Shown one piece after another: positions 32,165 to 41,968 of a stretch of 64,000 nt of DNA. This DNA is from Dactylonectria macrodidyma (Eukaryota > Ascomycota > Sordariomycetes > Hypocreales > Nectriaceae): assembly GCA_020744425.1 (NCBI GenBank), contig JAGMUV010000019.1, forward strand, positions 310,001 to 374,000, read 5' to 3'. The translations under genes and the position numbers were made by a program. Every line of letters begins with the position of its first letter. Positions within the stretch are counted from its first letter, which is position 1. The notes beneath the pieces are model-generated. The model saw only the letters and a list, made by a program, of their open reading frames with translations. It did no database searches and was not told the origin of the DNA.

Positions 32165-32170
32165 TTTGGG
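32128..32170 (-). promoter_or_regulatory. -1 programmed ribosomal frameshift signal between gag and pol
   Basis: In the gag frame the heptamer C CCA AAC (32164-32170) is an exact X XXY YYZ slippery site, 15 nt before the gag TAG. A 6-nt spacer follows, then a potential stem: CGCC-A-CCTG (32149-32157) against CAGG-CG-GGCG (32128-32137). Shifting back one base enters the pol frame precisely, giving PKRRTPPVGG. Confidence 0.75.
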
Positions 32171-33852
32171 TTCCCGAGTGTTGCATTGTCTCTCGATAGT
32201 CGTCGTCGTTCTTGTCGAGACTTCCTGCTCTCCCCTCGCAGGGTTCGTTCCGTGAGGAATCGAGATTCTTTGCTTGTGACTTCTTCCGTGTCCGACAGAT
32301 ATTCTGAATCTTGTTCGGACTGTCCCTTGGAGTTGTTTTCGGGGTGTTCTTGTTCGCACTCCTGGCTCCTCCACGGCAGTCGTTGCTCGTAGAGATCAGG
32401 GTCGTTTCCTTCGTCACTAGTTTCAGGATATTCCTCCGCTGGAGTCCTTCGTACCATGGCCACCGTACGTGTTCGTGAAGACTCGAGTTCCTTGGTAGGT
32501 TTCGGGAAGATAGCATTGACTACTTTTTCGTCCAAGTGGTCGATGCACTTGTCGTCATAGCAATGTATCCATCCGAGATTCTTGTGATCAGGCTTGGTCG
32601 TTCTAATTGCTCGAGTTGCCTCTTCGTCGTCCTGGTTTTGGACTATGTTAACCTGTTTCTTGCCTTGGCTCCTTGGCTTCTTCGCCTGTTCGCAGTTAGA
32701 CGAATAATGCCCATACTCGCCGCAATTGTAGCATTTGATCTTGCTGATGTCTCTCGGTCTCCTCTCTCTTCCTTTCTGAACGTTCCCCATATTCATGGGT
32801 CCGGGTTCAGTGCCGTGAGAGGTGTCAGGCTGTCTCTTTTGTCCCTGGTTGGACTGGTTCTTAGCCTTGTATTGAGGGTAGTTGTAGTTCCCCTTCTTTT
32901 CCTGGCGTCTCGCGAAGTTTCGATTGTCGATCTTGACTGCCGTTTCCATGTAGTTATCCAATGTCATCATAGCCTTGTCAATCTTGCAGAGTTCGTCCTT
33001 GACATCTTCCTTGAGGCCTCGATAGAACCTATCCTTGAAGTATGTCTCATCCCAAGGTATTCTGGAGGCTACCTGAAGGAAGTTGGCGACATATTCGGAT
33101 GCAGCTTTTGTTTGCTTCAGTCTCATCAGTCGATCAGTGGCCGCCTGTACTTCATCTACTTCCCCGAAGACCTTTTTCATCCTATCTTCGAATGTGTCGT
33201 AGTCTCGAAAGATTGTCATGGTCACATCGCTCGGGCTTCCTCGTACGTAATCGCTGAGGAATGGCTCGAACCATCCTAGCGCGCTTCCGGTGAGGCAGCT
33301 TCCTGCGAACTTGACACGGTTTTCGTGCTTGAAGAATTGCGTGGGGTAGTAGTGAAAGTAGGTGCGTAGCTCCGTCAGGAATGTTTTGAGCTTCTTCTGG
33401 TCTCCGTCAAACTTGGTTGGTTTGTGAGGCTTGATGATTTCTCCGAGATCTTTCCCTCCATTGGCCTGGTTGGCAAGACTTTCGATGGTGTTGATTTGTT
33501 CGTTCCTGTGTCGGTTCCGTTCTTCATAGGTTCCGACGAGCTTGTCGACCTGTTCCTGCAGGGTCTTGTTATTGTTCCGGAGCCTCTCGGTTTCTTCCGC
33601 CTGCTGTGCCTTGCTAAGCTCGAATTGGGCGAGGTTTCTTTCCTCGATCTGCTTCATTCTTTCAATGGCTCCGTGCTGACTTTCGACCACCGCCATGAGG
33701 CTCTTGACACGTTCATGTAAGACTCGGATTCTTTTGTCATCGTCTTCATCCGAATCAGACATTCGGACAATGTCTTCTTCATGGTCCTTCGGTGGGGAGT
33801 CCTGAGGCTGCATTCCCTTGGAGGATTCTCCAGTAGTACCTTTGGCAGGCAT
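32146..33852 (-). CDS. gag: Gag polyprotein
   Basis: 568 residues from the ATG at 33852, 63 bp inside the 5' LTR. Residues 1-40 are acidic, 40-125 form a coiled coil, and 140-310 are the retrotransposon capsid region (KPTKFDGD, FAGSCLTGSALGWFEP, ASEYVANFLQ), followed by a basic Gln/Asn-rich linker. One CCHC zinc knuckle, CYNCGEYGHYSSNC (374-387), binds element RNA. After the knuckle lies an acidic, Glu-rich tail of about 180 residues, long for a nucleocapsid, whose end overlaps the frameshift region. Gag assembles cytoplasmic virus-like particles. The frame is open with no sign of RIP. Confidence 0.93.
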   Translation of the reverse strand: MPAKGTTGESSKGMQPQDSPPKDHEEDIVRMSDSDEDDDKRIRVLHERVKSLMAVVESQHGAIERMKQIEERNLAQFELSKAQQAEETERLRNNNKTLQEQVDKLVGTYEERNRHRNEQINTIESLANQANGGKDLGEIIKPHKPTKFDGDQKKLKTFLTELRTYFHYYPTQFFKHENRVKFAGSCLTGSALGWFEPFLSDYVRGSPSDVTMTIFRDYDTFEDRMKKVFGEVDEVQAATDRLMRLKQTKAASEYVANFLQVASRIPWDETYFKDRFYRGLKEDVKDELCKIDKAMMTLDNYMETAVKIDNRNFARRQEKKGNYNYPQYKAKNQSNQGQKRQPDTSHGTEPGPMNMGNVQKGRERRPRDISKIKCYNCGEYGHYSSNCEQAKKPRSQGKKQVNIVQNQDDEEATRAIRTTKPDHKNLGWIHCYDDKCIDHLDEKVVNAIFPKPTKELESSRTRTVAMVRRTPAEEYPETSDEGNDPDLYEQRLPWRSQECEQEHPENNSKGQSEQDSEYLSDTEEVTSKESRFLTERTLRGESRKSRQERRRLSRDNATLGNPNDERHL

Positions 33853-33904
33853 ATTGTCGAGACTTCGTTATTGCTCAGCGTGACGCGGCGTACAACTGAA
33901 CAAG

Positions 33905-33913
33905 AGCTTTCAA
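33905..33913 (-). other. Putative self-priming primer-binding sequence
   Basis: Two bases after the 5' LTR, the element RNA reads TTGAAAGCT. This is perfectly complementary to AGCTTTCAA inside the same LTR (34059-34067), about 50 nt downstream of the TATA box, where transcription would be expected to start. It does not begin TGG as tRNA-primed elements do. The arrangement fits Tf1/sushi-type self-priming. Confidence 0.5.
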
Positions 33914-33915
33914 CG

Positions 33916-34369
33916 TGTGACGGTCAAGGTTCCCAACGTAGTAAACCGTAACCCGACTGGTTTATGTTGGCAGCTGAAACGGGGCGTAACGTACTGAGCG
34001 TAGGGTGGCGAATCACGTCTGATAATGTCAAGAAGTATTCTTGAGTAATCAAATTGTATTGAAAGCTGGAGAGCTATCTGGACATAGGGAAGTGGGAATG
34101 AGTGAAGCTATATATACTATTCTGGTCTGCTTGGTCAATCGTGGCCGAACGTGCTCTTGTTCGACCATTTAAGGTTAAGGTTTCAATGGGAGCGATGGAG
34201 CGCGAGGAGCGTTGCTCCCTCGTTCCCATCGCTCCTGTCGCTCCATCGCTCCTTCCCTGATTCGCCCGTGAGGCTGACTCATCAGCCTCGCCGCTTGGTT
34301 CTCAAGGTCCAAGGGTTTTGCCACCCTTCGCCACTTGGTCCCTTGGACGCCTTAGCTTGGGTCGTGACA
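33916..34369 (-). repeat. 5' LTR of the chromovirus (454 bp)
   Basis: Identical by eye to 27360-27813. It carries the TATATATA box (34109-34116), hairpin arms (34189-34202 with 34239-34252) and the TGACTCA palindrome (TGACTCA at 34275-34281). It drives gag-pol on minus. Confidence 0.95.
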
Positions 34370-34374
34370 GTCCT
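34370..34374. repeat. Target-site duplication, right copy
   Basis: GTCCT directly after the 5' LTR, identical to 27355-27359. Confidence 0.92.
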
Positions 34375-34950
34375 GCCCTTAATTAGTTAGAAGTACGATC
34401 TATACTATCTATATAAGCTCTTCTATAGTCTTTTCTTCCCTTACTATATATTAGTAAGCTTATATTAGTATATTATTACTATCTTTAAAGGCCTAATTTT
34501 CTATCTCCTCTTCGTAGATTATAATATTAATATAAAGAGGGTTGTTTGCTTATAATTACTATAAGGCTATGTAGAGGGCACTAGGTTAAATACTGAGCAG
34601 TTTGCTTATATCTTAAGGCGTTAGCTGTTCTAAGCCAGTCTAAATTATATATACTTACTCTAATATTAATATAAATAGGTATAGTAAGATTATAGTAATT
34701 AAAGACTCTACATTATTAGAAAATATAGTAATATGATTTATAATATGCTTTTAATATATTAGGCCAGTTAGTTAGCTATATTAAATATTAAACTTAGTAA
34801 TGAACCCGTATATTGCATTAAGAGAGATCAACTTCTCCTTAAGAAGGGTAAGGTCTTTTAGCTCTTTTAGATACTAATACTCGTAGCTAATAAGTATTAT
34901 GCTCTTTATATATGCATTTAGGACCTTGCTTTATGTAAAGGCTATAGTAG

Positions 34951-35285
34951 TGGAAGGAGTGGAAGGAGTGGAAGGTTATTAGTGGAACTCGGTGATTGTG
35001 GGTCAAGGAATTGACCAATCAGAAAAGGGATTGAAGATTCAGAAAGAGCAGGAAAAGACGATTAGAAAGGTAGTCGGTTTGATGTGATTGGTTGAGAAAT
35101 GCATGTATTGATGATAATCATCCTTCTGGACTGGCTAGAGAAAAGCCCCAGCTTTATAGAGAGATTGCTGTCCAGTCACATGTCCAATCTAACAGGGGAT
35201 TTGGACAATTTGTCATAGTAAAACCGGGTAAGACGTGTCCCGAGTTTTAGGACTGTTAGACGTATGTCTAATGCTTGAACTCTAA
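34951..35285 (-). repeat. GC-normal insert inside the island, LTR-like remnant
   Basis: About 330 bp of balanced composition embedded in RIP-mutated DNA. On minus, 35194 leftward begins TGTTAGATTGG and includes a TATAAAG box, like a copia-type LTR. The other end has three near-perfect 9-bp units, TGGAAGGAG, at 34951, 34960 and 34969. I could not define both ends or a target duplication, so solo LTR is only a suggestion. Confidence 0.35.
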
Positions 35286-36062
35286 CCTTATTAAAGGTTC
35301 TTATTATAGATATCCTTTGTAGTTATAGTATAAAGAAGGTAGGCTTTCTGAGGCATAATATATACTATTATAAAGCTAAAAATCAGGAGATTTTAAATAT
35401 GTTATTTATAGTCTTATCTAATAAGAGCTAAAGGAGATATTTCCTTATCAGTTATATATTTTATATATAAGGACTTTACACTTTAATTAAAAGCCGCTTA
35501 ATAAGAAAAGCATATTAGTACTATAGTCTTACTATCTCCCTTTAGAAAGCACTTCTTATATATTAATAAGTTAATTATTACTAAATGAATCTTATTAAGT
35601 AATGCCCTTTTTTAGTCAGTATAGTCTAAATCCTATAGCTTCTTCTATAAATAGTAAACTAAGTATATTACTATCTCTATACTGCTTTTATTATAAAAAG
35701 CTTTTAGAAAGGACTGAATTATATTAATCTTATACTATATAGGCATAGGGTTATACTAATTATAGTAATTTAAAGCTACTTACTTCTCTTAAAAGCACTA
35801 CTCTATTACTTATATTAGCCTACTTAGTGCTTCCTTTTACTATATAATTATCTCTATAGACATTAAGTTAGGAAGAGCTGCTTATTAAGTAAGGATAGTA
35901 TTAGAAGGTCTATCTTACTATAGCTAATAACGTTTCCTAGTTATTATCAGACTTTATATGCTTAAGAGACCTTAGATGCCCTAAGAAGGATTCATACTTT
36001 GGGTTTAGTAAATCTAACTCCTATCTCGCCTCCCTACCTTATTAATAGCGCTTAGCTATATG

Positions 36063-36356
36063 CATCGCCAGCTCCTCTTAATGCCGAGCCTCCTCTTCTT
36101 AATACTAATAGTATCTCTCTAGCTACTGTCTTTTCTCTTTAGCTTATAGGTCGCGTTCTCTCTCTAGTTCCTACTATTACATCCTCTCCTCTTCTTAGTA
36201 GCGGCGTTCTTCTTCCCACTATCGAATCCTCTCTGCTCATTCCTCCGCTTATTAGTAGCAGCGCTCTTCTTCCTATAGCCGTCTTATTATCTACTGCTAA
36301 TATCTTCTCGCCTCCTGCTCGTATTGCCTTTACTCTTCTAGCTATTACTAGGCTGC
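36063..36356 (-). pseudogene. RIP-killed coding remnant of a Glu/Arg/Gln-rich coiled coil
   Basis: One minus-strand frame of about 98 codons encodes mostly Glu, Arg, Leu and Tyr, interrupted by about 20 stops. All but one are TAA or TAG, at positions where a Gln codon (CAA/CAG) would complete a charged coiled coil. This is what CpA-to-TpA mutation does to Gln codons. The original protein family cannot be identified from this piece. Confidence 0.5.
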
Positions 36357-39312
36357 TTTCTATATAGCCTAACTCTTATTACTTTATAGTCCTATCTTTA
36401 TCTACTATTACTAACTAAATAGTTATATTTATAATAGAGTAAGTAAGAAAGAAGGATTATTATATAGTTTAGTTATATTAAAGTACTTAGTAAAGATCCT
36501 CTTTAAATATATTATTATATAATAATAACTTATATTAGTAAGTTCTCTATTAATAACTCTATAGGTTTTTTAAAACTGACTCTTTCTTTAGATAGAAGAG
36601 ATATATAAGGAGGTCTAGAGGAATATAATAAAAGACCTATAGTATAAAGCTCTTTTCTATACCTATCTTAACTAAGGTTATAAGCTCTAATTACTGCTAA
36701 AAGCAATACTAATTACTATCTATAATAATCGCTACTATTTATAGTAATTAATACTATCTATAGTAATTACTATTATTTATAGCAGTTATTACTAGAAGGC
36801 GGAGCTATTATTAGAATATAAAAAATTATTTACTTTTTCCTTTTTAGTTATAATGCTATTTTAGCTATAATACTATTTATATCTAGCTAAACTATTAGTC
36901 TCTAATGCTTTAAGCATTAACTATTATTTCTATTTTTTAAAATAAAATATAGTAATAATATATTATATTAATATTAGAGTTAAAGTAATACTAAAAGTAG
37001 GATTTATCTATATAATAAGCTAACGTTTCTTATTAATAAAGATCTAATATTCTCTCTCTTTTGCACTTAGCTCTCTTAAACTTATTTTACTTATAATACT
37101 ATATATAATTCTATTATAACTAATATAACTTCTCCCTTAGCCTCTATAATTTACCTAATACCTTTACTACTAAATAAGTATAAGTAGGGAGTAATTAGTA
37201 TAGATCTTACTATTACTTACTACTCTGACCTAGCCTAATGTGAAATCCTCCTAACTAGCTTATATTATATGAATGTAGGGAACTTTAAGGCTAGGACCTT
37301 TCTGCCTTTTATCTAGCCTGCGTTCATTCTTAACCTTTATCTATGCCTCCTTAGTCCTAAAGATAATAAGATCTTAGGCCTTCTTTTACTACTCTCTATA
37401 TTTAACCCCAGAGTAAGAATAGTGACTTTAGAGGAGGACTGGGAGGGGAAATGGTTTACTATAGTCGCCTGACTTCTTCTAAATAAACTTACCTTCTATA
37501 GCGTAAGTTTGGATAGATAGAAGATAGAAGAAACTCAATCTATATAGGTTATATTAGTACTATTATATGATAGTGGCCTGACTTTATATGTCTTCTTATA
37601 TCTTACTTATATAGGTTATTAATGCTTATAATCCTATAGTATTATCCTTTGACTCTTTAGTAGTAGTGATGAAGGTGCTCCTTAGCTAAGCTCTTTAGTA
37701 TATATATCTCTTGCTAGTTCTGTTGATCTAGACACTTTTTATATTAAGGAGGATGTCTGGCTAGAGCTATTAAGTAAGACTTTAGTATTTATAAAGTTAG
37801 GTTCTTACTTAGTATTAAAGAATGACCGCCCTCTTTATAAAGGCATATATATATACTATATCCTCTTCCTCTTCTTTATAGAGTAATAACCATAGAGTTC
37901 TTTACTTAAGTAGATACGATAAGCTATAAACCCCTTTCCTAAAGGGTCGTAGATTGTATATAGTGGCTGCGTCTTAAGGGTCCTTAACTATAATCTTATC
38001 TAAGGCCCTTAAGTCATTGATTCTACTATTAGAATCTTAGTAATTCTTCTTAATAATTAGGAATTCATTCAGTAAAGTGCCCTATTTATATATAATATAT
38101 CTATACCTACATCGTCGAATCCTGTTAATAAGTTGCTTATACTACTATGACTAGCTGGCCCTAAGGGCATTATAAGTAAAAACCCATTTTTATCTTTAAT
38201 CCGCAGTTAAAAGCAGTCTCTATAAAAGAAAGCTAATTCTTTAATACTATTATTAAAGCACTTAGATCATAAGGCAATTAAACTACTAGCCTGCCTTAGA
38301 GAAAAACATATACTACTAATTCTAACTATAATTAACATTAATTTAGTGCTTTTAATTCTAAGTTTAGGTATATCTTATCCTTTCTAAGCCTCTTCTTTAA
38401 GCTAACTAGCGATTTAGATAGTAATCATACGGATAGTGGTTTAGATACTGAGGAAATATTAAATAACTAACTCAGTCTTACTTCCCTTATTCTAATATAT
38501 AAGAAGAAGTAATAAAGCATTCTTAAGCCAATCTGAAGTAAGAGAACTATAGTAAGAAAAAGGAGGGCATAGTTATATAATTAGATTATTAGTATTAACT
38601 AAAAATATAACCTTCTTATTTTATTTTATAAGTCTTATCCACCCTCGCTTTACTATGCATCCTGCTTACTTTATAGTATTTATAACTTTAAGTAATAGTA
38701 TTCTTCTTATCCTCCTGCTTAATATAATAGTTCTTAACTAAATTAGAGGGTTTTATAAGGATTATATACTTATTATATTACTTATTATAATACATTAAGT
38801 ATAGGATATAAGAGTCTTTAGAAGCATATAGAATAGCTAGAGGATATAAGAGAGTTATCACTCTTAAATACAGTGTGTGCCTTTCTAACAGTCCCTCTAG
38901 AGACCTTATTCCTTCTGTTAGTCAGTTGCTAAGGCCGGCTTATTAGGAATGCGATATCTTATATTATAATATGCATTATATTCTATTATAACTTTCTAGT
39001 AGTGATAGAGAGGCTTATTAAATAGTATAAGTAGTTATAATAATGGCCTTATAATGTGTATATATATTATATAGCTTCTCCTTAAGCTCTTGCCTCTTAA
39101 GATTAGGGAGGTATAGCTATTCCTAGCTTCTTAGTATAAGTAATGCAGACTGCGGGTTTGAGCTATAGGTTAGTCTTAGCTAAGTTATTAGTTCTGGCTA
39201 AAGCTAGCTATTCTATACTTAGGTTCTTTTAGCTATAAACTCTAGCTTAATATATCGTCTTACCTAAAAGGAATTCTATAAATATCTAAATGTCTTTATA
39301 ATAGTAATTAAT

Positions 39313-39335
39313 TAATAATAATAATAATAATAATA
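39313..39335. repeat. TAA microsatellite
   Basis: About seven uninterrupted TAA units within the AT-rich island. Confidence 0.85.
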
Positions 39336-39375
39336 GCTTCTTAATTCAGTCTAGCCTAGTAAGAGCTTAGTAAGC

Positions 39376-39668
39376 CCTCCCCGATTCAGTCCCAAAAGAC
39401 CACCTAGTCTTACGTAACCACCCTGCGCCTAGGTGCTCCGATCCGCTAAAGTCATACGCAACAGATTTGACATTTCCTATTAAAAGTAGGGCCTAGGGTT
39501 CTGCCACGGGTGACCGCCCAGTCTCCACCTAGGTCATCATAACACTTTAAATCCACCATCTTACTAATACCCTTCTTCACCAGCTTCATCACGCCAGCAC
39601 AGTTCCTCCAGGCTTCCTTTGGCGGGCCGCTTGCCGGACTGGTCCCTCCTGTTTTTATCTATTATTTC
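39376..39668. other. GC-normal segment between island and TIR element
   Basis: About 290 bp of ordinary composition with several CACCTAG/CCTAGGTG-like words and no open frame of note. It could be original flanking DNA or a fragment of another repeat. Confidence 0.4.
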
Positions 39669-39670
39669 TA

Positions 39671-40095
39671 ACGTATATGATATGCGAGTGGGACAAACAA
39701 GCGAGCGTGACACTCTGATTTTCACCTTAAATCACGATTTTTAAAAAATCATTAGAAATTCAAACTAAGCTTAAAATAGCTAGAATTTTATTTTTAACTT
39801 ATTTATAAAATGTATTATTTTTATGAATTTTTTTAGATTATATATACATATAGCGCTAGCAGTATTAAATTCGCACTGTTTTTTTTGCTATTTTTATTTA
39901 TAATTAGCTTAATAATTTTTTTAAAAATATAAAAAAAAGACTAGCTTATTGACTTTTTAGTTAAATATCTAAAATTAATTTCTTAAAAATCGTAGAGCTT
40001 TATAGCCTATTTTAGAAATTTTAAAGTTTATACTTTTAGCTGTACAGTATAAGTGTCACGCTCGCTTATTTGTCCCACTCGCTTATCATACACGT
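39671..40095. mobile_element. MITE-like element with 44-bp TIRs and TA duplication
   Basis: Terminal inverted repeats at 39671-39714 and 40052-40095 match at 41 of 44 positions; both begin ACGT and contain GCGAGTGGGACAAA and AGCGAGCGTGACACT. A TA dinucleotide flanks each end (39669-39670 and 40096-40097). The 337-bp interior is very AT-rich and non-coding. TA duplication points to the Tc1/mariner-pogo superfamily and a non-autonomous copy. It ends 46 bp from the stop codon of the F-box-like gene. Confidence 0.88.
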
Positions 40096-40141
40096 TAGCT
40101 TAAACTGGTTTTATGACCTGCTTCTTGCTTACCCAACAGGT

Positions 40142-41968
40142 CTAAACATGCCACCAACAACAAAAGCCAAGTGGGGGCTCGGTCTCATAGGTGTCTCTTC
40201 GGATCCCATTCTTACTTCGGGTGCCGAAGATGTGACAGCAACTACTTTCATGCATGCTTGTCCACCTGTTCCTCTTACTCTCTGGAGAAGTCCATGTCCG
40301 TCTTGCCATGTCCAGCACCTTACACTTGGGCGAGAGTCGCAGGTGGAAGCTGCCCGTTTCGTTTGTAGCGACGCCGGTTTCAAGACTTATTAACCCGGAA
40401 CAGCTATTGTACACCATAACTGGTCGACTCGCATCTCCACACTCCAAACAGCAACACGAGCTAGGGACACTGGTGTTGTGACTCTTGGACCTGAAAAACT
40501 TCCAACCGCAACAGCGGTCTTTCAAGGCAACCTTAGGCGATACCTTGGCCCATCCCTCGAACGATGCTTCGCAGCAACACACGCAGTCGTACAGCCAAGT
40601 TATGAGGGCTCGGTCCGGCCGCCTTCTGCATGCCATCACTCTGACCTGGCGGCGCCATTCCACCAAGCTACCACCCTTTCTCGCCCTCCAAGCGTGACGA
40701 ATGCCGTTTGGATAGAACTGCAACCACATATCCCGGGGGCAGATGGAGGACACGTCTCGCGGAAGAATCATGTTCTGAGACCACTCAACCTGGGCGAGGT
40801 GTGGGCAAGCAGAACGAGCCTCTCTGATATCGGCCGGTGCAAAGGGGTTGAAAAGGTTACGAAGGCGGCGAGTGACTGTTCCCGTGAGACTGAGCTTCTC
40901 ATCAGGCACAGTATTGGCTAGCACGTGTCGAAACAACAGATCCCTTCCTGATTCAGGAACTTCAGTATCCATCTCTTTGAATCGGTGCAGTCGTAGCATG
41001 TCAAGCGGCCCCCCCACTGGCCCGACCAGTGTGTCGATGAGGAGGTGTGCCCGTGACGCGAGGCTGGCCGCATCGGCCGAAATGTACTCGTACCTATGTC
41101 CTGTTCCAACCCCCGGGTCTTGTTTCGCATCCCAGCCAGGGAGCTTGGACATCCTCACTGCTTCCTCGCTCACAAACAGAGCCAAGCCATCACGCCCCTT
41201 GTGCTTTCGCCTTCGCCCATGCCCAGGCCGAATGCCGACTATGTCTCTAGGTCCGGGGCCGAAAGTTGACACATGACGTCGCGGCCAAATACCGAATCTG
41301 AACTTGGGCTCAATCTTGAAGCAGCGAGGAAGATTGGCCATGAAGTATTCGTAGAAGAAAGGAGACGAGCCCCAGTCCGGGTCGCGCTCTGAAATTGGGT
41401 TCCCGAGGTCCTTGGGAGCGCGGCATTCCCAGAATGGCGTGGACTTCAAGTCGGCGCCATCTTCGGTACGAAACACCAAGGCGAACGGACTGACGATACG
41501 GTAGGCCTTTACTTTCTTGCTGTATCTACACTGAGGAGACACGGCCAATATGATGCGGTAGGCGTCCTGGATCTTGGCGAGCATCATCAACAGGGCGCCC
41601 ACGAAGTGACCTCTTCGTGGGGCAACCAGATGGATCTCAAAGTAGGAGACATGGCGGATCTCTTCCAAGAAGCGGTACAGCTCGTCGTCCCTCAAGTTCG
41701 TGATGACGCTGACTTTCTGATACGTCTTGGAGCCCTCGGCCCAGGTGTAATGGAGCTTCAACCACCCGCCGTTGACGTAGGACGAGTCGACCCAAAATCT
41801 GAGGCTTATGAGCTCCCGCACGCCGTGTGGAAACTCGGAGAGCGGTCGGAATTCGTTTCGGGTCTGGTGGCAACACCCAGCCAAGGCGTTGCAGGAACTT
41901 GTGCTGATGGCAAAGGACCAGATGGAGTCCCGGAGCTCATAGGGGAGGCTTAACAGTCGGTTGGCCAT
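40142..41968 (-). CDS. F-box-like (LPYELRDxIW) hypothetical protein
   Basis: Single exon of 608 residues from the ATG at 41968. It opens with LLSLPYELRDSIWSFAI, the F-box-like/2EXR-type signature. A long region with no recognised fold follows, including a basic stretch (RPGHGRRRKHKGRDG) that could serve as a nuclear signal. A Cys-rich C-terminus (CVCCC, CCCLEC, CCWW) may bind metal, though spacing does not match a known finger. It is much longer than the paralogue-like protein at 3125-4000. Its 3' end is almost touching the TIR element, so transcript termination could lie in that element. Members of such families are usually lineage-specific, and I infer no substrate. Confidence 0.75.
   Translation of the reverse strand: MANRLLSLPYELRDSIWSFAISTSSCNALAGCCHQTRNEFRPLSEFPHGVRELISLRFWVDSSYVNGGWLKLHYTWAEGSKTYQKVSVITNLRDDELYRFLEEIRHVSYFEIHLVAPRRGHFVGALLMMLAKIQDAYRIILAVSPQCRYSKKVKAYRIVSPFALVFRTEDGADLKSTPFWECRAPKDLGNPISERDPDWGSSPFFYEYFMANLPRCFKIEPKFRFGIWPRRHVSTFGPGPRDIVGIRPGHGRRRKHKGRDGLALFVSEEAVRMSKLPGWDAKQDPGVGTGHRYEYISADAASLASRAHLLIDTLVGPVGGPLDMLRLHRFKEMDTEVPESGRDLLFRHVLANTVPDEKLSLTGTVTRRLRNLFNPFAPADIREARSACPHLAQVEWSQNMILPRDVSSICPRDMWLQFYPNGIRHAWRARKGGSLVEWRRQVRVMACRRRPDRALITWLYDCVCCCEASFEGWAKVSPKVALKDRCCGWKFFRSKSHNTSVPSSCCCLECGDASRPVMVYNSCSGLISLETGVATNETGSFHLRLSPKCKVLDMARRTWTSPESKRNRWTSMHESSCCHIFGTRSKNGIRRDTYETEPPLGFCCWWHV

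Larger units (their letters stand above)
27360..34369 (-). mobile_element. Full-length Ty3/gypsy chromovirus, 7,010 bp
   Basis: Complete LTR retrotransposon on the minus strand: 5' LTR (33916-34369), primer-binding region, gag, -1 frameshift, pol (protease, RT, RNase H, integrase, chromodomain), an antisense spliced gene, polypurine tract and 3' LTR (27360-27813). By direct reading the LTRs are identical over 454 bp, start and end TG...CA, and are flanked by GTCCT duplications. Gag and Pol carry no internal stops. Base composition is ordinary, in sharp contrast to the RIP-mutated DNA on both sides, so insertion is recent. A chromodomain retroelement landing in heterochromatin fits the known H3K9-methyl targeting of such integrases. 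It may be competent for movement. Confidence 0.95.
34375..39375. repeat. AT-rich RIP-like island, right arm
   Basis: Continuation of the left arm once the chromovirus is removed: TA-rich, CA/TG-poor, stop-dense. It contains a GC-normal insert (34951-35285), a decayed coiled-coil coding stretch (36063-36356) and a TAA microsatellite near 39.3 kb. No intact gene is visible. Confidence 0.8.

Noticed and set aside
32536..33279. 247-codon open frame on plus inside gag
   Set aside because: It lies fully opposite gag, has no motif or splice structure, and its residues mirror the gag codons; unlike the 27915 gene it has no independent signature.
34151..34390. 79-codon plus frame in the 5' LTR
   Set aside because: Identical copy of a frame in the other LTR; it is repeat sequence and runs out into flanking DNA.
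22360..39375. Island as a centromere
   Set aside because: AT-richness fits, but 10 kb of RIP-like sequence beside normal genes is more simply an AT-rich transposon island; chromatin data would be needed.
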